Assembly: GCA_902587325.1 (NCBI GenBank)
Contig: CACIKV010000003.1
Span: 55,526-119,525 of the forward strand
DNA from: an uncultured Bacteroidota bacterium
GTDB taxonomy: Bacteria > Bacteroidota > Bacteroidia > Flavobacteriales > Flavobacteriaceae
Reading direction: 5' to 3'
DNA length: 64,000 bases
Each line of letters starts with the position of its first letter. The first letter of the stretch is position 1. The notes beneath the pieces are model-generated. The model was not told the origin of the DNA and made no database searches. It saw only the letters and a program-made list of their open reading frames with translations. This document shows, piece by piece, positions 57,313 through 64,000 of the stretch. Both the position numbers and the translations under genes were made by a program.

Positions 57313-57485
57313 AGATTAACCGATCCATCTGAATTAATGCTATATTTAAAGTAATTGTCTATTTCCACTATAGCAGACTTAGGTTCATCAGCATTCCCAG
57401 ATTTAAGTAATTTTGAAATAAGTTTATTTGCTTCTTCTTTGTCTGTACTATCTATCATCTCAAATTTTTTAAAAACCTCTTTCAA
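57309..57485 (-). CDS. 58-aa ORF in frame behind the DUF4157 cargo gene
   Basis: A 58-residue frame from TTG 57485 (MKEVFKKFEMIDSTDKEE, then SKLLKSGNADEPKS and IDNYFKYSINSDG). It is in the same frame as the DUF4157 gene, separated from it by TAA TAA and six codons. It is acidic, with a helix-helix-strand pattern and normal codon use. It may be a small partner or immunity protein, or the detached C-terminus of the cargo. An internal ATG (57458) is an alternative start. Confidence 0.45.
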   Translation of the reverse strand: MKEVFKKFEMIDSTDKEEANKLISKLLKSGNADEPKSAIVEIDNYFKYSINSDGSVNL

Positions 57486-57503
57486 GGGGATCGCTTTTTT
57501 TTA

Positions 57504-59438
57504 TTATTGATCAGCATTATCTTCTTCATCTCTTGGATTAAGCGAATCAATGATTACACCAAATTTCCCTTTTAATTGATCTACAAGTATATCCATACCG
57601 GCTTCCGCCCCTTTTTTTATAATTTCCTTTTGATCAGATAATTTTTTCGAGGTATATTCATATCCAGAGCTTATCCCTTCTTTGGCACTTTCATATCCTT
57701 CAGATATTTTAGTAGAGCCTTTGCTTAAAGCAGTTCCAGTTCCTTCTTTAAGAGTATCGTAAACACCTTTCTCTTTTGCGGATTGAGAGGAAATCCCTGT
57801 TAAATTTTCCCATGTAGTTGGTGCATCACCATCAGCCATTATATTACCAGTATTTTTGGTGTTCATGGAATTCATTAAGCCAGTTCTAGCACTTGATCCT
57901 TCAACCCCACCTTTTGATTTTATGACATCTTCTAGTTGTTGTTTGTTTTCAATGGTTGGAATTATTTTTGTTATTAATTCCATACTTGCAGCATCACCCT
58001 TTCTTGCTTGTCTGATAATAGTTTTAGTTATTTCTTCTCTCTCCTGATGTAGTGTGCCATTAAAATATTTCCAAATTCCATGAACATTAGTTATTCCTGC
58101 ACTTAAATATTCAACTCCAGATTTAATATATCCAGCAACTTTAGACACCCCAGCACTAAATAGAGCTAAAACATTCATTGTTAAAGACACTACGGAGCTC
58201 CCAAAATTATATAAAGAATTTTGCCATCCCTTTAAAGACATTTGAAGACCTTTTTTAAAAGGTTTGATTTTTGATTTTTTTGCTAAATTTTCAGGATTAG
58301 TTGAACTTTTTACAGCATCATTGTAAGCATTCACATCTACACTTCTTTTACCCAATGTCTTTGAATTTTCATATATCGACATTATATCACCAACAATTGG
58401 AACACTGCCACCTGCTTTTTTAATCAAGCCTTTAACAGTAGCTTTCATTGGATTATCCTCCGCATATTTTTCATCTTCTGCCTCTTTCTTTTTAACATTC
58501 TCACCAAATGCAAGAAGTTTTTTGGAACTACCGGCAGCTTTTAATGAAGATTCATTAATCTTAGATGGTAAATTTTCGATATTAGATTTTGCATATTCAA
58601 TTGCATCTTTTCCATAATCTACAGCATTAGAGGCTGCTTCAACCGCTTGATCTATCATACTTTTTAATGTACTATCAACTTTATCATCTTGTTCATCTTG
58701 TTCATCTTGTTCATCAATTTCTGATTCCGGTTGATCAACATCCTCTGTATTAGAAGTTTCCTCAGATTTATTTTTTTTAGTTCCTAAACCAAGAAAAGAA
58801 CTAATTCTTCCACCCACTGACGAAACCCCAGACATTAATCTATTCCACAAACCGGGTTTATTATCTTCTTCGTCTGTTTGAGCTTCAGCTCTTTGATTAA
58901 TATCATTTGCATTAGTTAAATTAAATTTATTTTTTAATTGATTTGTATTTGTTGTGCTATCTGATTTAGACAAAGCTTTTTTACCAAGATCATCAGCCTC
59001 AGTCTCAAGTTTTGGATCATTATTGACTTTCTGACCATTAATAGTTGTAGTAGCCTTAACTTTACTTTTTGCTTGTTGCACAGCATGCCCTAATTCGTGA
59101 GGAATATGTTTATCTTTTCCTGGGGCTGAATGAACTTCATTTTTTCTGTATAATGCTTCTGCATTTAATTTTTCAGGTTCAGAGGAATTTCTAATTATCG
59201 AAACTCCACTCAAATCTACACCACTTACATTTTCCATTCCATTAATTATCTCTTTATCTTTATTAGAATTGGATAATTTTTGACTAGATTTTAATTGGGT
59301 AACACTAATTGATGTATCTGCTTTATTTTGAAGTTTTTCTAAATTACTTGAATTTAAGGATTTTGAAATTGAATTTTTTGAATCCAATTTTTTTTCTTTA
59401 TTAGTAGTAAATTGAGATTTAAATTGCTGTTCAGGCAT
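57504..59438 (-). CDS. eCIS core-domain (DUF4157) cargo protein
   Basis: A 644-residue protein on the strand opposite to the particle genes. The leader has LQNKADTSISVTQLK at 36-50. The DUF4157 zincin motif is HIPHELGHAVQQ (HELGH at 114-118), with the downstream ETEADD (145-150) supplying the third ligand region. An acidic DEQDEQDEQD repeat lies at about 242-252. The rest holds amphipathic helices (VPIVGDIMSIYENSKTL and IVVSLTMNVLALFSAGVSKV-like). DUF4157 proteins are typical eCIS cargo; the zinc site may be protease or maturation site. Confidence 0.8.
   Translation of the reverse strand: MPEQQFKSQFTTNKEKKLDSKNSISKSLNSSNLEKLQNKADTSISVTQLKSSQKLSNSNKDKEIINGMENVSGVDLSGVSIIRNSSEPEKLNAEALYRKNEVHSAPGKDKHIPHELGHAVQQAKSKVKATTTINGQKVNNDPKLETEADDLGKKALSKSDSTTNTNQLKNKFNLTNANDINQRAEAQTDEEDNKPGLWNRLMSGVSSVGGRISSFLGLGTKKNKSEETSNTEDVDQPESEIDEQDEQDEQDDKVDSTLKSMIDQAVEAASNAVDYGKDAIEYAKSNIENLPSKINESSLKAAGSSKKLLAFGENVKKKEAEDEKYAEDNPMKATVKGLIKKAGGSVPIVGDIMSIYENSKTLGKRSVDVNAYNDAVKSSTNPENLAKKSKIKPFKKGLQMSLKGWQNSLYNFGSSVVSLTMNVLALFSAGVSKVAGYIKSGVEYLSAGITNVHGIWKYFNGTLHQEREEITKTIIRQARKGDAASMELITKIIPTIENKQQLEDVIKSKGGVEGSSARTGLMNSMNTKNTGNIMADGDAPTTWENLTGISSQSAKEKGVYDTLKEGTGTALSKGSTKISEGYESAKEGISSGYEYTSKKLSDQKEIIKKGAEAGMDILVDQLKGKFGVIIDSLNPRDEEDNADQ
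58685..58711 (-). repeat. three 9-bp repeats in the DUF4157 gene
   Basis: CATCTTGTT occurs three times in a row on the plus strand, encoding a DEQ tripeptide array on the minus strand (an acidic linker). The repeat keeps the frame and could expand or shrink by slippage. Confidence 0.9.
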
Positions 59439-59617
59439 TTCAATAATTTATTTTTTTAATATAATTATTTCATTGATTGAATGAACTCTTTTTCTTTTAA
59501 ATTATAATTTATTTATTCACATTTTAGAGAGTGAAATAGAATATTTTCTATCAAAAAAACTATGTTTTAAATTTATAAATATTAAATAGCTATTTCAAGC
59601 TAATGTATCGAAGATTT

Positions 59618-59866
59618 TCAAGAAATTTTCCATTCTTTGAAATTTTCAATTACATGATCAACTCTTTTTTTGTTAGATAGATTTTCAAGGTGTTTATCAT
59701 GATTCTTTTCTGCTATTTTTTCTGTATCTAAAGTATCTTTTGAATTTTTTCTTATTATTTTTAAGTACTGTTTATAAGTATATCTTTTACCTTTAAAATA
59801 TATAGATTGCACGGAACTTGGAACATTAATTTTAGTTAGTGCAATATCTCTTTCATTTAGTTTCAT
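59618..59866 (-). CDS. 82-aa protein, paralogue of the 23337-23477 product
   Basis: An 82-residue soluble basic protein (MKLNERDIALTKINVPSSVQ, then SIYFKGKRYTYKQYLKIIR, charged C-terminus ending EWKIS). Its first 40 residues match the 46-residue product at 23337-23477, and the 5' flank (TCCTAAAAATTTTATG) also matches. The family is not recognised. It lies 180 bases before the DUF4157 gene, in the same direction; those 180 bases show no gene. Confidence 0.6.
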   Translation of the reverse strand: MKLNERDIALTKINVPSSVQSIYFKGKRYTYKQYLKIIRKNSKDTLDTEKIAEKNHDKHLENLSNKKRVDHVIENFKEWKIS

Positions 59867-59917
59867 AAAATTTTTAGGAAACTTGGATATAAAAATTTTT
59901 TTATAATACGTTGATTG

Positions 59918-60355
59918 CTAATTTTTTATGACAACTCCGTTTGCTAAGAAAGAAATTTTAATTTCTGGAGATATAATTTTTTCTATTTCACTTTTACTTT
60001 TACCTGCATCTTCAGCATAGTGTTTCAAATCTTCAATACTGAGTGTATCAATTGAAGCTAAACCTTGAACAATGGCTTTTTTACCTTCCATTCCAGATTT
60101 TGGAACAAAAAAACCATAGTCTTTGAATTTCACAAAAACATCTTTATCATCTATTTTCATTTCAATCCAACATCCTTTCTTTGGACAAGTTGATATAATT
60201 TCCCCTTCAAGTTTAGTTTGGATAACTTCATTATTAAAATCAATTTTAGAAAGTTGCTGTAAATCTGATGAGGATATTTTTTCACCATAGTAAAAAGAAT
60301 CACTTTGAGAAAAGATAGAAAAAGAAATGAAAAAAAGAATTAAAAAATATTTCAT
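59918..60355 (-). CDS. DUF4920 exported protein
   Basis: A 145-residue exported protein (signal peptide ending in SIFSQS). GEIISTCPKKGCWIEMKID, then VFVKFKDYGFFVPKSGMEGK is the DUF4920 signature with a conserved Cys pair (CPKKGC), an OB-like fold suspected to bind metal. Function unknown. A terminator separates it from the upstream lipoprotein gene. Confidence 0.85.
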   Translation of the reverse strand: MKYFLILFFISFSIFSQSDSFYYGEKISSSDLQQLSKIDFNNEVIQTKLEGEIISTCPKKGCWIEMKIDDKDVFVKFKDYGFFVPKSGMEGKKAIVQGLASIDTLSIEDLKHYAEDAGKSKSEIEKIISPEIKISFLANGVVIKN

Positions 60356-60377
60356 TTTATAAAATTATATAAAAAAT

Positions 60378-60401
60378 AAAAGCCCTTGCAAAAGGGCTTT
60401 T
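60378..60401. terminator. bidirectional hairpin terminator
   Basis: AAAAGCCCTT (60378-60387) and AAGGGCTTTT (60392-60401) make a perfect 10-bp stem with a GCAA loop, flanked by A-rich and T-rich runs. It stops the 60400-60915 transcript (minus), whose stop codon lies at the edge of the stem, before the DUF4920 gene. Confidence 0.9.
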
Positions 60402-60915
60402 ATTTTAAATTATCACTGCTATCATCATCGATTTCATCTTCAATAACAGGCTTAGAAAACTGATTAACTTGAACAATTTTTCCATCTTCAATTCTAAACG
60501 CCTCTTGATACCTGTTCGTTTGCCCACCAGCATCAGCAATATCCCAAAGCAATACCCACTCATATCCATCTTCAGAAACAACTGGAATATTAACTCCAAT
60601 ACTATGATTAGTAAATGCACCAGACCTTAAAGCTTCATCATATATTTCTTTAAACTCATCAAGATTTGTTGTGACACTTCCGTTCTGATGCCAAAATTCA
60701 ATATCCTCAGACATATATGAATAACCTTTATCAATATCTCCATCAATAAAGGATTTTAAGAGATTTTGAACAAGTAGAACATTTTCTTGACTTCCAATTT
60801 TCCACTCCTTTTGATAAGTTGGTTCATATGGAAAATCTAATTTAGCTTGTGTTTCTTTAAACGGTTGATCACATGACATGAAAATGACAACCAATAGTAA
60901 TAATAGTTTTTTCAT
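60400..60915 (-). CDS. NTF2/SnoaL-like lipoprotein
   Basis: A 171-residue lipoprotein (VIFMSC, lipidated Cys at 15). The mature part has LLKSFIDGDIDKGYSYMSED, IEFWHQNGSVTTNLDEFK and FRIEDGKIVQVNQFSKP, the SnoaL-like fold. It shares the design of the 2262-2771 product but sequence identity is low. The C-terminus is acidic. Confidence 0.7.
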   Translation of the reverse strand: MKKLLLLLVVIFMSCDQPFKETQAKLDFPYEPTYQKEWKIGSQENVLLVQNLLKSFIDGDIDKGYSYMSEDIEFWHQNGSVTTNLDEFKEIYDEALRSGAFTNHSIGVNIPVVSEDGYEWVLLWDIADAGGQTNRYQEAFRIEDGKIVQVNQFSKPVIEDEIDDDSSDNLK

Positions 60916-60954
60916 TTTTTTTGATTTAAATTGTCGGATTAATTTAAGAAAAAT

Positions 60955-61620
60955 ATGAGACTAATTATAACTGGAAGTACTGGAATGGTTGGTAAAGGAG
61001 TTTTGTTTCAGTGTATGAAAGATGATAGGATTACAGAGATATTATTAATTAATAGAACATCATTAAATATTGATCATCCTAAAGTTAAAGAATTGCTTTG
61101 TGAGGATTTTTTAGAGTTAGAAAAATTTAAAAAAGAATTAGATGGTTTTGATGGTTGCTTTCACTGCATAGGAATTTCAGTTGTAGGTGCTTCCAAGGAA
61201 TATTATAAAAAAGTGATTTATGATATTACTGAACGATTAGTGGATTTAGTTTATTTAGGCAATAAGAACTCAGTTTTTAATTTTATAACTGGTGAGGGAA
61301 CAGATTCTTCTGAAAAAGGTCCAGTAATGTGGGCAAGGATAAAAGGAAAAGCAGAAAATTATATATTAAATAAGGGTTTTAAAGACTCTTACATGTTTAG
61401 AGCAGGAATTATATTACCAGAAAAGGGAATTAAATCAAGAACTAAAATTTATAATTTCTTTTATTTAATAATGCGTCCATTGTATCCCTTATTAAGAATA
61501 TTCCCATTTATTACTACTACTACAAACTTGGGAGACGCTATGATTAATACTTTGTTTAGGACTCATAAAAAAAAGATTTTAAATAATTTTCTGATTAATA
61601 AAATATCTAAAATCAGATAA
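60955..61620 (+). CDS. NAD(P)-binding Rossmann protein, atypical SDR/epimerase-like
   Basis: A 221-residue protein with the dinucleotide motif ITGSTGMVGKGVLFQ (about 4-18), FDGCFHCIGIS (strand 4) and KGKAENYILNKGF, where the Lys of the SDR active site may lie. MFRAGIILPEKG and the membrane-proximal PLYPLLRIFPF follow. It resembles the NmrA/HTATIP2-like branch. Substrate unknown. It is divergent from the NTF2-like gene. Confidence 0.75.
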   Translation: MRLIITGSTGMVGKGVLFQCMKDDRITEILLINRTSLNIDHPKVKELLCEDFLELEKFKKELDGFDGCFHCIGISVVGASKEYYKKVIYDITERLVDLVYLGNKNSVFNFITGEGTDSSEKGPVMWARIKGKAENYILNKGFKDSYMFRAGIILPEKGIKSRTKIYNFFYLIMRPLYPLLRIFPFITTTTNLGDAMINTLFRTHKKKILNNFLINKISKIR

Positions 61621-61671
61621 TTAAGTTTTCTTAAATTTTGTTAAATTGTAGAAGAAAATAAAAACCAAAAA

Positions 61672-61899
61672 ATGAATACAAAAAATATTTCAAAAATCAG
61701 AGCCCATGATGCAATTTGTGGATTTTTATATTTGATCAGTGTAGGTCTCACATTTTATAGCGCAGAATTGAATTACTTATGGATAGCTGTTGGGGTTGGA
61801 GCTCTACAGGTAATAAGTCCAGTAACAAAGTTTTGCCCAGTTTATTTTGTTTTAAACAAAATTATGCCAGATTCAGATCCAATTCAAAATGGTAATTAA
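61672..61899 (+). CDS. DUF2892-like small membrane protein
   Basis: A 75-residue protein with two membrane helices and the LWIAVGVGALQVISPVTKFC and PVYFVLNKIM segments, typical of the DUF2892 inner-membrane domain (as in YgaP) with its conserved Cys. It ends directly before the next gene's ATG. Role unknown. Confidence 0.75.
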   Translation: MNTKNISKIRAHDAICGFLYLISVGLTFYSAELNYLWIAVGVGALQVISPVTKFCPVYFVLNKIMPDSDPIQNGN

Positions 61900-62277
61900 A
61901 TGAAAATAATTCTGAAACTATTAATTGTTTTAGTTTCATTAACTGTCATAACTGCTTGGACCTATAACCTTAATTTAGATACTACTTTTAGGGGAGGTGA
62001 TGCAACAAACATGATAGATGAGTTTGAAGCTTATGGCTTAAATTATACAACAATGGTAGTCGTTGGAGTATTTAAAGTTGCATGTGCATTGATGCTTTTA
62101 TTTGGATTAAAGTATAAAAAATTAATTTTACCAGCATCGGGTGTTATGACTTTATTCATGATTGCCGCTGTTTACTTTCACATAAGTATTTCAGATCCCA
62201 TAATTCCAACATTACCTTCCTTATTAATGTTAGTTTCTTGTATTTCTATTATTTATTTAGATAAAAGAGTTGTTTAA
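61900..62277 (+). CDS. DoxX-like four-helix membrane protein
   Basis: A 125-residue membrane protein of four helices that starts on the base after the DUF2892 stop. MVVVGVFKVACALMLLFGLK and LPASGVMTLFMIAAVYFH look like the DoxX/DoxX-like family of small membrane proteins. The first helix is followed by a polar loop with RGGDATNMIDEFEAYGL. Role unknown. Confidence 0.6.
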   Translation: MKIILKLLIVLVSLTVITAWTYNLNLDTTFRGGDATNMIDEFEAYGLNYTTMVVVGVFKVACALMLLFGLKYKKLILPASGVMTLFMIAAVYFHISISDPIIPTLPSLLMLVSCISIIYLDKRVV

Positions 62278-62290
62278 TTAATTTCTTTCC

Positions 62291-63547
62291 ATGAAAAAGC
62301 TATTAATTTTTTTATTCGTTTTTATTTCTTCTTGCAGTAATTCTGAAAAAATTACTATTCAAAAAGCTGAACTTCTTGATAAGCTTGAAGGTTTTTGGAT
62401 TGGTCAATCTATCGCAAATTGGACAGGATTGATAACAGAAATGAATAAGATTGGTTTTTCAAAAGATGGTAAACAAGAACCTTTTTACACAAGTGAGAAT
62501 TGGGGAAAAATGAATGAAAAAAGTTGGGGATCTAGTCAGATAATCGGTTTTAAGTTTGCAAAAAAAGATAGCCTTTGGGGTTCAGATGATGATACCGATA
62601 TTGAATATATGTATCAAGAGCTTTTATTGGATAAAAACACTTTGCTACTAACAGATAATCAAATTCGGGATGGTTGGTTAAAGCACATTAAAAAAGAAGA
62701 GCAAAATTATTTATGGGTATCAAATCAAAAAGCTTTTGATTTAATGATCAATGGCACTTTACCACCAGAGACTAGCTCCCCAAAATTAAACCCTCATTAT
62801 GAAATGATTGATGCTCAATTAACAACCGAGGTTTTTGGATTGTATTCACCACTTAATCCAGAGTTTGCATTACTAATGTCAAGTTTACCTATAAGAACAG
62901 TTGCAAGGGAAAATGCCGAGTGGATATCTCAATTTTACATAATTATGCATTCACTTTCTTATTTTAATAAGGACGAGATTTCAGTAAAAGAAAAAATAAA
63001 TTTAATAGCAGATGAAGCTAGAAAAATTTTACCTAATGATTCTTATTCTGCAAAAATGTATGACTATGTAAAAGAAAAATACCAATCAGGAATAACTTGG
63101 GAAGCTGCAAGAGACTCTTTAAATTTAAGATATCAAATCAATCAAATGGATAATTATATGTGGGCAACAAAAGATGAGTCTTGTTATGGTTGTTTTGCAG
63201 CAGGTATAAATTTTGGAGCAAGTATAATAAGTTTATTATACGGTGAAGGAGACTATAAAAAAACTGTAAAAATTGCGGCATTATGTGGGTGGGATTCTGA
63301 TAATCCAGCTGCAACATGGGGTGGAATGCTTGGATTCATATATGGTGCAGATGATATAAAAAAATTGTTTGAAGTTGAAATGTCAGAAAAATATAATATT
63401 CACAGAACAAGAATTAATTTTAGTAATGACGGCATTGATGATTTTAAAAATATGGCTTTAAAATCAATGAGAATTATTGAAAAAGTGGTAACAGAAAAAC
63501 TGAACGGAAAAAGTGACAATAATAAACTTGTTTTGAATAAAATATAA
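62291..63547 (+). CDS. ADP-ribosylglycohydrolase-like lipoprotein
   Basis: A 418-residue lipoprotein (FISSC, lipidated Cys15) of the ADP-ribosylglycohydrolase fold. LEGFWIGQSIANWTG opens the domain, GSDDDTDIEYMY (about 98-109) has the metal-binding Asp cluster, and GWDSDNPAATWGGMLGFIYG (about 330-350) is the second metal site with the DxDN motif. It probably hydrolyses ADP-ribose or a related N-glycosidic bond outside the cytoplasm. Confidence 0.85.
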   Translation: MKKLLIFLFVFISSCSNSEKITIQKAELLDKLEGFWIGQSIANWTGLITEMNKIGFSKDGKQEPFYTSENWGKMNEKSWGSSQIIGFKFAKKDSLWGSDDDTDIEYMYQELLLDKNTLLLTDNQIRDGWLKHIKKEEQNYLWVSNQKAFDLMINGTLPPETSSPKLNPHYEMIDAQLTTEVFGLYSPLNPEFALLMSSLPIRTVARENAEWISQFYIIMHSLSYFNKDEISVKEKINLIADEARKILPNDSYSAKMYDYVKEKYQSGITWEAARDSLNLRYQINQMDNYMWATKDESCYGCFAAGINFGASIISLLYGEGDYKKTVKIAALCGWDSDNPAATWGGMLGFIYGADDIKKLFEVEMSEKYNIHRTRINFSNDGIDDFKNMALKSMRIIEKVVTEKLNGKSDNNKLVLNKI

Positions 63548-63548
63548 T

Positions 63549-63968
63549 TTGAACTGGGTATGTAGAAATACTTGGAAAAAAGCATCAATGAATACTTTAT
63601 GGTGCTTGATAGGTTGCTCAATTGGTGATTTTGGTACTATATATTATTTTCAAGTTTATCCTAATGAGTTCTCAACTATGACTATTATGATATTAGCTGT
63701 TATAAATGGGTTAATCACAAGTATAGTTTTAGAGACTATTATTCTTTTAAAGCAAATGAATTTTAAAGAAGCACTTTCTACTGCTTTGGGAATGTCATTA
63801 ATTTCTATGTTGAGTATGGAGATTGCAATGAATTTTACTGATTACTTGATAACCGGTGGAGCAGTTATTAACCTAACCGTTATTCCTATAATGCTTTTAG
63901 TTGGTTTCATTACTCCGCTGCCATATAATTATTGGAGGTTAATGAAGTTCAATAAGAGTTGTCATTAG
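63549..63968 (+). CDS. DUF4396 membrane protein
   Basis: A 139-residue protein with a TTG start, one base after the previous stop. NTLWCLIGCSIGDFGTIYYF, SMLSMEIAMNFTDYL, then LPYNYWRLMKFNKSCH is the DUF4396 signature, with four hydrophobic helices and conserved Cys/His. Function unknown; the family is thought to handle metal ions because of these residues. The last 32 bases of the window hold nothing recognisable. Confidence 0.8.
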   Translation: MNWVCRNTWKKASMNTLWCLIGCSIGDFGTIYYFQVYPNEFSTMTIMILAVINGLITSIVLETIILLKQMNFKEALSTALGMSLISMLSMEIAMNFTDYLITGGAVINLTVIPIMLLVGFITPLPYNYWRLMKFNKSCH

Positions 63969-64000
63969 TTGGTTATTTAATCGAGGATTCTTTAAAAATT

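Larger units (their letters stand above)
24083..59438. other. extracellular contractile injection system (eCIS) island
   Basis: One contiguous locus with all core parts of an Afp/PVC-type particle: sheath, two tube proteins, LysM adaptor, VgrG-like spike, gp25, two large baseplate proteins, fibre-like protein, tape measure, AAA+ ATPase, PAAR tip and DUF4255 terminator. It also has two cargo-like proteins, an envelope module and a STAND NTPase. No capsid, terminase, integrase or T6SS membrane-complex gene is present. Left of it is a decayed ridA, and paralogous small genes lie on both sides. Confidence 0.9.

Noticed and set aside
59439..59617. Possible attachment site or small RNA
   Set aside because: The 179 bases are AT-rich with no hairpin followed by a T-run and no clear repeat to the left side of the island, so no feature was called.

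Overview
The window comes from a very AT-rich member of the Bacteroidota, most likely a marine gliding flavobacterium. The evidence is a gldH gene beside ricT, a SPOR/HU-CCDC81-type protein, DUF4920 and DUF4396 proteins, many short lipoproteins, frequent TTG starts and no clear Shine-Dalgarno sequences. Most of the left third and the right end is ordinary chromosome: PBP1A, gldH, ricT, trhO, recA, plsC, trpS, purU, menG (ubiE), ggt, an alanine tRNA and many small secreted proteins.

The notable region is about 24.0-59.5 kb, a complete extracellular contractile injection system (eCIS, the Afp/PVC/AlgoCIS class). From left to right it holds: (i) a 906-aa putative cargo protein with a TTG start, followed by a small chaperone-like protein and a truncated second copy of the cargo promoter and leader (27273-27347); (ii) a leftward pair, a GT-B/heptosyltransferase-like protein and a membrane STAND NTPase with coiled coil and predicted beta-propeller; (iii) a rightward envelope module of a PLD-like/Ig protein, DUF4407, a lipoprotein, a lipoprotein with a GH18-like domain and three membrane helices, and a two-helix membrane protein; (iv) the particle genes: DUF4255 terminator, a conserved eCIS protein, sheath, two tube proteins, DUF5908-like, LysM/tube adaptor, VgrG-like spike, gp25, a large baseplate protein, a fibre/adhesin-like protein, a second baseplate protein, tape measure, AAA+ ATPase and PAAR tip; (v) on the opposite strand, a DUF4157 (HELGH) cargo protein with a small in-frame ORF just behind its tandem stop codons. 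Gene overlaps of 1-8 bp couple modules iii and iv, which suggests that the envelope proteins are made with the particle.

Both edges of the island look disturbed. On the left are a broken ridA gene (lost start, one frameshift, two stops) and a 46-aa gene whose 82-aa paralogue lies at the right edge (59618-59866). The two cargo proteins share a leader motif at the same residue position (about 36-51), which makes it a candidate loading signal. To the right of the island is ordinary accessory content: DUF4920, an NTF2-like lipoprotein, an epimerase, two small membrane proteins, an ADP-ribosylglycohydrolase-like lipoprotein and a DUF4396 protein.

All functions are read from sequence motifs and remembered family patterns. 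No database search was run.
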